Shown: one piece after another, positions 53,795 to 61,454 of the stretch
Position numbering within the stretch: the first letter of the stretch is position 1
Layout of the letters: each line of letters opens with the position of its first letter
Origin: Methylorubrum populi
Lineage (GTDB): Bacteria > Pseudomonadota > Alphaproteobacteria > Rhizobiales > Beijerinckiaceae
Direction: 5' to 3'
Length of the DNA stretch: 64,000 bases
Assembly: GCA_020741775.1 (NCBI GenBank)
Contig: DYYG01000069.1
Location: 36,051 to 100,050 of the forward strand
Program-made: the position numbers and the translations under genes
Notes under the pieces: model-generated
What the model saw: only the letters and a program-made list of their open reading frames with translations
The model's database searches: none
What the model was told of the DNA's origin: nothing

Positions 53795-54714
53795 TCCCGC
53801 TGATCGCCCGCCGGATCGCCCAGGGTCTGCCGACCCTGTTCCTCGTGGTCACGGCCAGCTTCTTCCTGATCCGGCTGGCGCCCGGCGGCCCGTTCGATCT
53901 GGAGCGGCCCCTACCCCCGGCGGCGATGGAGAACCTGCGCCGGGTCTACGGCCTCGATCAGCCGCTGGTCGTGCAGTACGGCCGCTATCTGCTGAGCCTG
54001 GTGCGGGGCGATCTCGGCCCCTCCTTCACCTTCCGCGACCTCACCGTCACCGACCTGTTTGCCCGCGGCCTGCCGGTCTCGGCCAGCCTCGGCGCCCTCG
54101 CCCTCGTGCTTGCGCTGGTTCTCGGGCTGGCGCTGGGCAGCCTCGCCGCCCTCCGGCGCGGCGGCGCGGCCGACCGGCTGGTGGGGCTTGCCGCCTCCCT
54201 CGGGCTCGCCGTGCCGAGCTTCGTCACCGCCCCCCTGCTCCAGATCGTGTTCGGCCTGAGCCTCGCATGGCTTCCCGTCGCCGGCTGGGCGGGAGGCAAT
54301 CCGAAAAACCTCGTCCTGCCGGTGATCACCCTCGCCCTGCCCCACGCCGCCGGCATCGCCCGGCTCACCCGCGCCTCGCTCGGCGAAGTGCTGATCCAGC
54401 CGCATATCCGGACGCAGCGCGCCATGGGGCTGTCGCGCTGGCGCATCGCCCGGCACGCCCTGCGTGGGGCGCTGCTGCCGGTGGTCGCGACGCTCGGGCC
54501 GCTGGCGGCCGGGCTGATGACCGGCTCGGTGGTGGTCGAGACCATCTTCGGCCTGCCCGGCATCGGCCGCTACTTCGTCGACGGGGCGCTCAACCGCGAC
54601 TACACGCTGGTGATGGGCACGGTGGTGCTGGTGGCCGTCCTGGTGATCGTCTTCAACCTGATCGCCGATCTCCTCGCCGCCGCCCTCGACCCGCGCGTGA
54701 GGATGGCCGCATGA
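53791..54714 (+). CDS. Peptide ABC transporter permease, OppB-like
   Basis: 307 residues with about six helices. OppB/DppB-type N-terminus (IPLIARRIAQGLPTLFLVVT), then PLVVQYGRYLLSLVRGDLGP, and the EAA-like loop RAMGLSRWRIARHALRGALL that contacts an ATPase. It forms the membrane channel with OppC. The start overlaps the binding-protein stop by four bases (ATGA) and the stop overlaps oppC likewise. Confidence 0.93.
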   Translation: MIPLIARRIAQGLPTLFLVVTASFFLIRLAPGGPFDLERPLPPAAMENLRRVYGLDQPLVVQYGRYLLSLVRGDLGPSFTFRDLTVTDLFARGLPVSASLGALALVLALVLGLALGSLAALRRGGAADRLVGLAASLGLAVPSFVTAPLLQIVFGLSLAWLPVAGWAGGNPKNLVLPVITLALPHAAGIARLTRASLGEVLIQPHIRTQRAMGLSRWRIARHALRGALLPVVATLGPLAAGLMTGSVVVETIFGLPGIGRYFVDGALNRDYTLVMGTVVLVAVLVIVFNLIADLLAAALDPRVRMAA

Positions 54715-55811
54715 GCACGGCGCTCGCCGCCCGTGCCCGCCACCGCCTCACCCGCGACCGGCCGGCCATGGCCGCCCTGATGAGCCTCGTGCTGATCGCG
54801 CTCGCCTGCCTGATCGGCCCGTTCCTCACCGGCCACCCGCCGGAGCGGATCTATCCCGATTTCGTCCGGGTGGGGCCGAGCCTCGCCGCCCATCCGACGG
54901 AGGCGGAGCTGCGCCCGGCTCTGACCCGCCTCGCCTTCCGGATGCGGCTCTCGCTGGACGACATCGCCCGCGATGGCGATCAGGTCCACCTGAGGCTGAG
55001 CGCGGAAAAACCCATCGATGCGCGGGTGTTGCGGCTCCTGCCGCGATCGGCCCTGTTCGGCCTCCCGGCCGTGCTGGACCGCGCCGATGACGGCCGCACC
55101 CTCGTGGTCGCGGTGCCTGTCCGAAAGCTGTACTTCCTCCTCGGCACCGACACCCTCGGGCGCGATCTCCTGACCCGCTGCCTCGCGGCGGGCCGGGTCT
55201 CGCTCCTGATCGGGCTGACCGCGACGCTGGCCGCGCTGCTGATCGGCGTCGGCTACGGGGCCGTCTCCGGCATGGCGGGGGGACGGATCGATGCGCTGAT
55301 GATGCGCGTCCTCGACATCCTCTACGCCCTGCCCTTCGTGTTCTTCGTCATCATGCTGCTGGTGTTCTTCCGCGCCGGCCTGTGGCTGGTGCTGGTGGCG
55401 GTGGCGGCGGTGGAGTGGCTCGACATGGCCCGCATCGTCCGCACCCAGACGCTGTCCCTGAAGAGCCGCGACTTCTTCCGCGCGGCGGTGGCGCTGGGAT
55501 CGCCTCCTGGCACGATCCTCGTCCGCCACGCCGTGCCCAACACGCTGGGGCCGATCATCGCGGCGGCGACCTTGCTGGTGCCGCGGGTGATCCTTCTGGA
55601 GAGCTTCCTGTCGTTCCTCGGCCTCGGCGTGCAGGAGCCGGCCACCTCTTGGGGCGTGCTGATCGCGGAGGGCGCGCGCGCCCTCGAAGCCGCTCCCTGG
55701 ATGCTCGCCGCCCCGGCGGGCTTCCTCGTCGTCACCCTGGTGGCGCTCAACCGCCTGGGCGACGGCCTCGGCGCGGCACTCGACCCGCTTCTGTCCGGCG
55801 ATCCGCGGTGA
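54711..55811 (+). CDS. Peptide ABC transporter permease, OppC-like
   Basis: 366 residues from ATG 54711. TM1 is near ~25-42. Residues ~45-135 are a long extracytoplasmic insertion not present in the short OppC/DppC proteins but typical of YejE-like permeases. The five-helix core then contains TDTLGRDLLTRCLAAGRVSL and the EAA motif region RAAVALGSPPGTILVRHAVP. No OppD or OppF ATPase gene follows; the next gene is leftward. The ATPase must be supplied from elsewhere. Confidence 0.92.
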   Translation: MSTALAARARHRLTRDRPAMAALMSLVLIALACLIGPFLTGHPPERIYPDFVRVGPSLAAHPTEAELRPALTRLAFRMRLSLDDIARDGDQVHLRLSAEKPIDARVLRLLPRSALFGLPAVLDRADDGRTLVVAVPVRKLYFLLGTDTLGRDLLTRCLAAGRVSLLIGLTATLAALLIGVGYGAVSGMAGGRIDALMMRVLDILYALPFVFFVIMLLVFFRAGLWLVLVAVAAVEWLDMARIVRTQTLSLKSRDFFRAAVALGSPPGTILVRHAVPNTLGPIIAAATLLVPRVILLESFLSFLGLGVQEPATSWGVLIAEGARALEAAPWMLAAPAGFLVVTLVALNRLGDGLGAALDPLLSGDPR

Positions 55812-55821
55812 TCCGCCGGAC

Positions 55822-56115
55822 TCAGCGCGCCTCCGCCGGCAGGTAGCCCTGATAGACGATGCGCACGGTGCGCCGCTCGCCGGGCAGGGCCGAGAGCGGA
55901 ATCGATTTCGTGCCCCGCAACAGCGGAACCTCGGCCACGACCGGAGTCGTTGCCGGGGTCGTTGCGGGGGCGGTCGCTTTCGGCCGCAGGCTCCAGCGCT
56001 CGGTCCCGCCAGCGGTGGCGAGGGTGGAGACGGCGAGCACGGCACCCATGGAGCCCAGGGCGGCGGCGAGGGGCGGAAGCAGGGTCCTGGCGAAGGGCTT
56101 TACGAAAAATGTCAT
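55822..56115 (-). CDS. Small exported hypothetical protein
   Basis: 97 residues from ATG 56115 (MTFFVKPFARTLLPPLAAAL). A signal-like helix (~5-35) is followed by a Thr/Pro/Ala-rich stretch and a basic C-terminus ending VRIVYQGYLPAEAR. Secreted or membrane-attached; no family recognised. It converges on oppC with a 10-bp gap and is divergent from the MFS transporter. Confidence 0.6.
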   Translation of the reverse strand: MTFFVKPFARTLLPPLAAALGSMGAVLAVSTLATAGGTERWSLRPKATAPATTPATTPVVAEVPLLRGTKSIPLSALPGERRTVRIVYQGYLPAEAR

Positions 56116-56246
56116 GGCGGCTGACCCGGTGGATGGGTCCATTCCGCAAGCCGAAGCGTTTCCGAACGCCGACGAGTCCCGCGAGCGATCCGCAACCGGA
56201 TCGTTCTTGCGAACAACTTCGCCGAGTCAGGGTAAATGGAGGGGCA

Positions 56247-57725
56247 ATGACGAGCCGAGCGGAAGGTCAGGCCGGAGCGGCGGCGCCCGAGCGCGTCGCG
56301 GCGGGAACGGTCATCGACACCGACATCTCCGCCCGGCTCGACCGCCTGCCCTTCGGCCGATTCCACACCCTCGTCATCGTCGCGCTGGGCATCACCTGGG
56401 TGCTCGACGGGCTCGAAGTGACCCTGGCGGGCGCCCTGGTCGGGGCTTTGCGCAAGGCGCCGATGTCCTTCACCGAATTCGATGTCGGGCTGGCGGCGAG
56501 TTCCTACCTCGTCGGCGCGGTGACCGGCGCGGTCGGCTTCGGCTGGCTGACCGACCGGATCGGGCGCAAGAAGCTGTTCTTCATCACCCTGGCCCTCTAC
56601 CTGATGGCCACTGCGGCCACGGGCCTGTCGTGGAATATCTGGAGCTTCTGCCTGTTCCGCTTCCTCACCGGAGCCGGCATCGGCGGCGAGTACACCGCGA
56701 TCAACTCGACCATTCAGGAGCTGATTCCCGCGCGGGTGCGCGGCTGGACCGACCTCGTCATCAACGGCTCGTTCTGGATCGGGGCGGCACTCGGCTCCTT
56801 CCTGTCGATCGCGCTGCTGCGGCCGGAATGGATCGACCCGGCCTATGGCTGGCGCATCGCCTTCTTCGTCGGCGGCGGCATCGGCCTCGTCATCCTGCTC
56901 CTGCGCACCTGGATCCCCGAGAGCCCGCGCTGGCTCGTCACCCACGGCTACGCCGCCGAGGCCGACCGGGTGGTGACGGGCATCGAGAAGCGCTTCACCG
57001 ATGAGGGGATCACTCTGCCCCCGCCGGACGAGAAGCGGCACCTCAGGCTCAAGGTCCGCAGCCACACCCCGCTCTCGGAGGTGGCGCAGGCGATGTTCGT
57101 CACGAGCCGCCGCCAGACCATGGTCGGGCTGGCGCTGATGATCGCCCAGGCCTTCTTCTACAACGCGCTGTTCTTCACCTATGCCCTGGTGCTGGAGCGC
57201 TTCTACGACGTCCCCGGCGGCGATGTCGGCTGGTACCTGCTGCCCTTCGCGCTGGGCTCGTTCCTCGGCCCGCTGCTGCTGGGCCGGCTGTTCGACACGG
57301 TGGGACGGCGCCCGATGATCGGCTTCACCTACGGCATCTCGGCTGTGCTGCTGGCGGTGGTCGGCCTCGTCTTCCGGGCCGACCTGCTCGGGCCGGTGGG
57401 ACAGACCGCCGCCTGGATGGGCGTGTTCTTCTTCGCGTCCGCCGCGGCGAGCTCCGCCTATCTCACGGTGGCCGAGACCTTCCCCCTGGAGATCCGGGCG
57501 CTGGCCATCGCCGCCTTCTACGCCATCGGCACCGGCATCGGCGGCGTCTCGGGCCCGCTGCTGTTCGGCACCCTGGTCGAGACCGGCTCCCGCGACCTCG
57601 TGCTGGTCGGCTACCTCATCGGCGCGGCCCTGATGGCGGTGGCGGCGGTGGTTGGCGCGATCTGGGGCACCGCCGCCGAGGGCAAGTCGCTGGAGGACGT
57701 CTCGAAGCCGCTGGCTTCGGCGTGA
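56247..57725 (+). CDS. MFS transporter (metabolite:proton symporter type)
   Basis: 492 residues from ATG 56247, with GGAGGGGC upstream. Twelve helices; the N-half has GWLTDRIGRKKLFFITLALY (the MFS loop 2-3 motif) and RFLTGAGIGGEYTAINSTIQ, and the second half GRLFDTVGRRPMIGFTYGIS. The GEYTAINS segment is shared by sugar-porter and NiaP-like carriers. A proton-coupled importer or exporter of sugars, aromatic acids or vitamins; substrate unknown. Followed by an 18-bp perfect hairpin. Confidence 0.9.
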   Translation: MTSRAEGQAGAAAPERVAAGTVIDTDISARLDRLPFGRFHTLVIVALGITWVLDGLEVTLAGALVGALRKAPMSFTEFDVGLAASSYLVGAVTGAVGFGWLTDRIGRKKLFFITLALYLMATAATGLSWNIWSFCLFRFLTGAGIGGEYTAINSTIQELIPARVRGWTDLVINGSFWIGAALGSFLSIALLRPEWIDPAYGWRIAFFVGGGIGLVILLLRTWIPESPRWLVTHGYAAEADRVVTGIEKRFTDEGITLPPPDEKRHLRLKVRSHTPLSEVAQAMFVTSRRQTMVGLALMIAQAFFYNALFFTYALVLERFYDVPGGDVGWYLLPFALGSFLGPLLLGRLFDTVGRRPMIGFTYGISAVLLAVVGLVFRADLLGPVGQTAAWMGVFFFASAAASSAYLTVAETFPLEIRALAIAAFYAIGTGIGGVSGPLLFGTLVETGSRDLVLVGYLIGAALMAVAAVVGAIWGTAAEGKSLEDVSKPLASA

Positions 57726-57749
57726 GACCAGGGGATGCGTCCGGCTTGG

Positions 57750-57850
57750 CCTGATCCTGCTCCGGTCGATCAGACCGGAGCAGGATCAGGAAGCCCGCGC
57801 GGCGCCTGAGCGAAGTCCATCATTCCGAAGGATCAAACGGATTTGGTATG
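57750..57850. repeat. Composite interspersed repeat, copy 1
   Basis: An 18-bp perfect hairpin (57750-57767 with 57773-57790, 5-nt loop GATCA) is followed directly by a 21-base arm (57791-57811, AAGCCCGCGCGGCGCCTGAG plus C) identical to 63837-63857. Then comes ATTCCGAAGGATCAAACGGA, a degenerate form of the CCATCCCGAAGGGATCG element of the other copies. Same arrangement as copies at 59641 and 63837. May also act as the MFS gene's 3' end. Confidence 0.65.
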
Positions 57851-57879
57851 ACAGCGTGCGATGACGATGTGGGCCAACC

Positions 57880-57997
57880 TCACTGTCATCGCGAGGCGAA
57901 GCGATCCGGAGCGCAGCGGAGACGGCTCGGAGCCTCGTCTGGTCAGAGGGCCTAAAGCATCGCTCCGAATGGCGGGCCCCGGCTCTCTGGCCGATGC
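57880..57997. repeat. REP-like motifs between MFS and unknown gene
   Basis: A motif near 57881 (CTGTCATCGCGAGGCGAAGC) continues into GATCCGGAGCGCAGCGG; similar strings are common between Methylobacterium genes as I recall, which was not verified. A degenerate REP-like palindrome at 57958-57997 reads GCATCGCTCCGAATGGCGGG... and ends GGCCGATGC. Confidence 0.4.
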
Positions 57998-57998
57998 T

Positions 57999-58547
57999 CT
58001 AAGCTTCGCCCTGCCGGTGTTCAGCGCGCCGAGCGCCCTTCCGCAGCCAGATCGCCGAGGCCACCGCCAGGGCATCCAGCGGCAGGGTCACCGTGCCCTG
58101 GCGCTTGCCCCACAGTTCGAGGCCGCCGAAGCCGACCTCGCGGATCTCCAGCCACGCCCCGAAGGGAAACACCGTCTCGGTGCCCTCGCCGGGGCCGAAG
58201 CATTCCTCGAAGGCGAGGGGATCGACCATGATCGCGTCGTACTTGGCGAAATGGTCGGCCATGGAAATCTTGGAGCGGAACAGCCCGCGGTCGCGGCGGA
58301 ACGAGGAGAAGCAGGGCTCGACCTCGGTGAGCGTCACCCACAGCTTGCCGCCGATGCGCAGATAGGGCGGGTTCGGCCCCTCGGTGCCGAAGTTCTCCGG
58401 GCCCCAGCCGGCTTCGCGCATCAGGGATTCGGCGAGCGTGACCGGTTCGCCGGGCGGAGCGGCGGGCGACCGTTCCTCCAGAGCGTCCACGGGCTCCGGG
58501 GGCAGACCGGGTCCGTTCAGGTTGCCCTGCCCATCACCATGGGTCAC
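57999..58547 (-). CDS. Hypothetical protein of unknown family
   Basis: 182 residues from GTG 58547; the frame is open to 58592. The N-terminal ~40 are Pro/Glu-rich and disordered; the rest looks globular: GWGPENFGTEGPNPPYLRIG, LWVTLTEVEPCFSSFRRDRG, SMADHFAKYDAIMVDPLAF and LEIREVGFGGLELWGKRQ. The mixture of aromatic and acidic residues and the clear beta-strand-like ending suggest a soluble folded domain. I do not recognise the family. It precedes no close gene; trcR lies beyond it on the same strand. Confidence 0.6.
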   Translation of the reverse strand: MTHGDGQGNLNGPGLPPEPVDALEERSPAAPPGEPVTLAESLMREAGWGPENFGTEGPNPPYLRIGGKLWVTLTEVEPCFSSFRRDRGLFRSKISMADHFAKYDAIMVDPLAFEECFGPGEGTETVFPFGAWLEIREVGFGGLELWGKRQGTVTLPLDALAVASAIWLRKGARRAEHRQGEA

Positions 58548-58689
58548 GCTACGCCCTCGCGCCTGCCGCCGCTCCGCCGGAGCGGCCCGCATGCATTATT
58601 CCGCACCAGATGCAGGCGGGCGAGCAGTTTCTTTCACGGACCGGTGCGCCCTCCCGGGTGAGCGGCAGGCCGCCGAGCGCGCGGAAAAG

Positions 58690-59385
58690 TTAGTCCTCGT
58701 CGTCCTCGTCGATGCGGCTCATCCCCTTGAGCTTGGCAAAGACGGCGTCGGCGTTGAGGTCTTCCTCCTCGCGATCCTGCTCGTCCGCGGCCGGGGCGGT
58801 CGAGACCTCGGTGGGCAGGAGCTTGGCGCCGCCATCGGTCGGCAGCACGGCCGGGCGATCCTTGGCGGCGCGCTGCACCTCGAAATCGAGGTCGATCTGC
58901 GAGCAGAGGCCGAGGGTCACCGGATCCATCGGCTGCAGGGAAGCGGAGTTCCAGTGGGTCCGCTCGCGGATCTGCTGGATCGTCGCCTTGGTGGTGCCGA
59001 CCAGCCGGATGATCTGCGCGTCCTTCAGCTCGGGATGGTTGCGGATCAGCCAGAGGATCGCGTTCGGCCGGTCCTGCCGGCGCGACAGCGGGGTGTAGCG
59101 CGGGCCCTTGGTGGTGCGCTTGACCTCCGGCAGCTTGACCTTGGAGACCGCGACCTTGAGCCGGTAATGCGGCGACTTCTGCGCCTTCTCGATCTCGTCA
59201 CGGGTGAGCTGGCCGGTGGTGATCGGGTCGAGACCCTTGATGCCGGCGGCGACCTCGCCATCGGCGATCCCCTTCACCTCAAGCGGGTGCAGCTTGCAGA
59301 AATCGGCGATCTGCTCGAAGGCGAGCGAGGTGTTCTCGACGAGCCACACGGCGGTCGCCTTGGGCATCAGCGGACCTTGGGACAT
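58690..59385 (-). CDS. Cell cycle transcriptional regulator TrcR (DUF1013)
   Basis: 231 residues from ATG 59385 (MSQGPLMPKATAVWLVENTS). DUF1013 is recognised from SLAFEQIADFCKLHPLEVKG, ADGEVAAGIKGLDPITTGQL, RPNAILWLIRNHPELKDAQI and IIRLVGTTKATIQQIRERTH, the latter a helix-turn-helix-like segment. In Caulobacter this family was named TrcR and linked to cell-cycle gene expression. The C-terminus is very acidic (EDLNADAVFAKL...RIDEDDED). Highly conserved across alphaproteobacteria. Confidence 0.86.
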   Translation of the reverse strand: MSQGPLMPKATAVWLVENTSLAFEQIADFCKLHPLEVKGIADGEVAAGIKGLDPITTGQLTRDEIEKAQKSPHYRLKVAVSKVKLPEVKRTTKGPRYTPLSRRQDRPNAILWLIRNHPELKDAQIIRLVGTTKATIQQIRERTHWNSASLQPMDPVTLGLCSQIDLDFEVQRAAKDRPAVLPTDGGAKLLPTEVSTAPAADEQDREEEDLNADAVFAKLKGMSRIDEDDED

Positions 59386-59744
59386 CGGAAAAAACTCCAG
59401 GCGGTGTTTCGCGTGATGCGCGGCGGGTCCGGCGTGACGGAAACGGTCACTCCCGGTCTCCGGCCAGGGTTTCAAGCCCGGAGAATCCCGTATCGCGCTG
59501 AATGGGGGAATGTTCGTTTATAGCGGCGGAAAGGCCCTGCGCGCAATTGTGTTGTACCGGCCGGCCCGCCGCTTCATCCGACCTCCGTCGGATGCCTTCG
59601 CACGAGCGATCCGGGCTTCGGACGAGGGCCGCACAGGCTCATACGACATCCGGTCGATCCCTTCGGGATGGCGGATGTCGTCCTCGCTCACACGCCGCGT
59701 GGGCTTGCCGATCCGGCTCCCGCTTGAAGCAGGCGGAAACCGGA
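59386..59744. other. Intergenic region between trcR and LysR-type gene
   Basis: 359 bp without a supportable gene. It holds the promoter of trcR near its right-hand start and, from 59641 on, a composite repeat. Open frames seen in it are broken by the repeat structure and lack ribosome sites. Confidence 0.55.
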
Positions 59745-59746
59745 TC
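59641..59746. repeat. Composite interspersed repeat, copy 2 (inverse)
   Basis: In reverse orientation to copies at 57750 and 63837: ATACGACATCCGGTCGATCC then CTTCGGGATGGCGGAT, CTCGCTCACACGCCGCG, TGGGCTTGCC, and finally a hairpin at 59710-59746 (GATCCGG...CCGGATC, with mismatches). An inner stem ACGACATCCG/CGGATGTCGT encloses GATCCC-TTCG-GGAT. The hairpin runs into the stop codon of the LysR-type gene. Confidence 0.6.
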
Positions 59747-60641
59747 ATTCCTCTCGCCTTTCTTCATGCGTTTCTTCGTGCCGCCCCTCTAAGGCGGCAC
59801 GCAGCGGCCCGACCTCGGCGGCGACATGGTCCATGAAGGCGCGCACCCGCGCCGCCTGGCGCAGGTCCGGATGGGTCAGGAGCCAGAGCGACCCGGCGAG
59901 ATCCGGCTCCGGCCCCGACAGGCGGCGCAGGGCCGCGATCCGGTCGCCCCGGTAGCAGGGCAACGGCCCGATCCCGATGCCCTCCGAGATCGCCTCACAC
60001 AGGCCCTGGACGGTGTTGATGCACAGGGCCATCCGCTCCGGGCCCGCCCGCTCCGCGACGAAGCGGGAGAACAGGCCGCCGGCCACCGCCTCGCTCGGGC
60101 TGACCCAGGCCGCCCCGTCGATCTCGCCCCGGACCGGCCCGTAGACCGCCCAGGCGATGGTGGCGAGCCGGCGCCCGACGAGGTTCGGCGGCGGGTCGCG
60201 GGTGGCGCGCAGGGCCACGTCGGCATCGCGGCGGGACAGGTTCAGCGCCTCCTCCGACACCACGAGTTCGAGCTGCACCTTCGGATAGCGCGCCCGGAAG
60301 CGGCCGAGCATCGGCATCAGCAGATCCGTCACCAGCGTCGCGGCGGCGGTGACCCGCAGCAGGCCGGACGGCGTCAGCGCCCGGCCGGCGACCTCCCGGT
60401 CGAAGCGGGCGACCTCCTCCTCCATCCGCGCCGCCGCCGCGGCCATGGCCTCGCCGGCGGTTGTCGGCACGTAACCGGAGCGGTGGCGCTCGAACAGGCG
60501 CGCGCCGAGTTCCTCCTCGACCGCGGCGAGGCGCCGGAACGCGGTCGAGGGGTTGATGCCGAGATGGGCGGCGGCCGGGGCCAGCGCCCCCCGTTCCGCG
60601 ACCGCCCGCACGAGGCGGAATTCGTCCCAGGCCACCGGCAT
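59745..60641 (-). CDS. LysR-family transcriptional regulator
   Basis: 298 residues from ATG 60641 (MPVAWDEFRLVRAVAERGAL). The N-terminal HTH is LAPAAAHLGINPSTAFRRLA with ARLFERHRSGYVPTTAGEA following, then a periplasmic-binding-like effector domain. It is divergent from wrbA with a 141-bp shared region holding several TTGCA half-sites, so wrbA is its probable target. Effector unknown, though quinones are a reasonable guess. The open frame extends to 60935, but upstream codons fall in the operator region. Confidence 0.88.
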   Translation of the reverse strand: MPVAWDEFRLVRAVAERGALAPAAAHLGINPSTAFRRLAAVEEELGARLFERHRSGYVPTTAGEAMAAAAARMEEEVARFDREVAGRALTPSGLLRVTAAATLVTDLLMPMLGRFRARYPKVQLELVVSEEALNLSRRDADVALRATRDPPPNLVGRRLATIAWAVYGPVRGEIDGAAWVSPSEAVAGGLFSRFVAERAGPERMALCINTVQGLCEAISEGIGIGPLPCYRGDRIAALRRLSGPEPDLAGSLWLLTHPDLRQAARVRAFMDHVAAEVGPLRAALEGRHEETHEERREE

Positions 60642-60650
60642 CGTGCCACT

Positions 60651-60668
60651 CCTTGCAGAATTGCAAGG
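60651..60668. promoter_or_regulatory. LysR/wrbA operator-like palindrome and half-sites
   Basis: CCTTGCA-GAAT-TGCAAGG is a perfect 7-bp inverted repeat. Further TTGCA/TGCAA half-sites occur near 60674 (CTTGCAC), 60693 (TCTGCAAA) and 60729 (TCTTGCAG), all inside the 141-bp divergent gap. That pattern fits a LysR-type regulator tetramer contacting several sites. Confidence 0.55.
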
Positions 60669-60782
60669 ACGATCTTGCACGGCAGGGCATTTCTGCAAAC
60701 GGGGCGAACCCCCATACTCGGTGCGCATTCTTGCAGCGCATGGACGGCCGGCCCACGGCCCGAACGCGAATGAGGTGACGCA

Positions 60783-61382
60783 ATGGCGAAGGTTCTGGTC
60801 CTCTATTACTCGTCCTGGGGCCATGTGGAGCAGATGGCCCAGGCGGTGGCCGAGGGCGCCCGTGAGGCCGGGGCCGAGGTCGCGGTCAAGCGCGTGCCGG
60901 AGCTGGTGCCGGAGGAAGTGGCCAAGCAGTTCCACTACAAGCTCGACCAGGAGGCGCCGATCGCCACCGTCGAGGAGCTGGCCGATTACGATGCGATCAT
61001 CTTCGGCACGCCGACCCGCTACGGCAACATGGCCTCGCAGATGAAGCAGTTCATCGACCAGACCGGCGGCCTGTGGGCCAAGGGCGCCCTGGTCGGCAAG
61101 GTCGGCTCGGCCTTCACCTCGACCGCCTCACAGCATGGCGGCCAGGAGACCACGCTGACGAGCTTCCACACGGTGATGTTCCACCACGGCATGGTGGTGG
61201 TGGGCCTGCCCTACAGCTTCGCGGGCCAGAACGGCGTCGAGCAGGTGAAGGGCAACTCGCCCTACGGCGCCACCACCATCGCCGACGGCGACGGATCGCG
61301 CCAGCCCTCCCAGGTGGAGCTCGACGGCGCCCGCTACCAGGGCCGCCACGTGGCGGGTATCGCGGCCAAGCTCGCGAGCTAG
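60783..61382 (+). CDS. wrbA: NAD(P)H:quinone oxidoreductase, WrbA
   Basis: 199 residues. The flavodoxin-like FMN site starts KVLVLYYSSWGHVEQMAQAV; then FGTPTRYGNMASQMKQFIDQ and FTSTASQHGGQETTLTSFHT match WrbA. It reduces quinones by two electrons, limiting semiquinone formation. It is divergent from a LysR-type gene that probably regulates it, and it is followed by a GC-rich hairpin. Start ATG 60783, with GAGGTG upstream. Confidence 0.95.
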   Translation: MAKVLVLYYSSWGHVEQMAQAVAEGAREAGAEVAVKRVPELVPEEVAKQFHYKLDQEAPIATVEELADYDAIIFGTPTRYGNMASQMKQFIDQTGGLWAKGALVGKVGSAFTSTASQHGGQETTLTSFHTVMFHHGMVVVGLPYSFAGQNGVEQVKGNSPYGATTIADGDGSRQPSQVELDGARYQGRHVAGIAAKLAS

Positions 61383-61402
61383 AGACACGCCTCGCTCAAC
61401 GA

Positions 61403-61439
61403 CGGCTCCCCCGCTCCCCGCACGCGGAGCGGGGGGCCG
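61403..61439. terminator. GC-rich hairpin between wrbA and the thiol reductase gene
   Basis: CCCCCGCTCC (61408-61417) pairs with GGAGCGGGGG (61426-61435) around an 8-nt loop, with a short outer CGG/CCG. No T tract follows. It lies between convergent genes and may serve as a bidirectional terminator. Confidence 0.4.
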
Positions 61440-61454
61440 AGGATCCGCCGCAGC

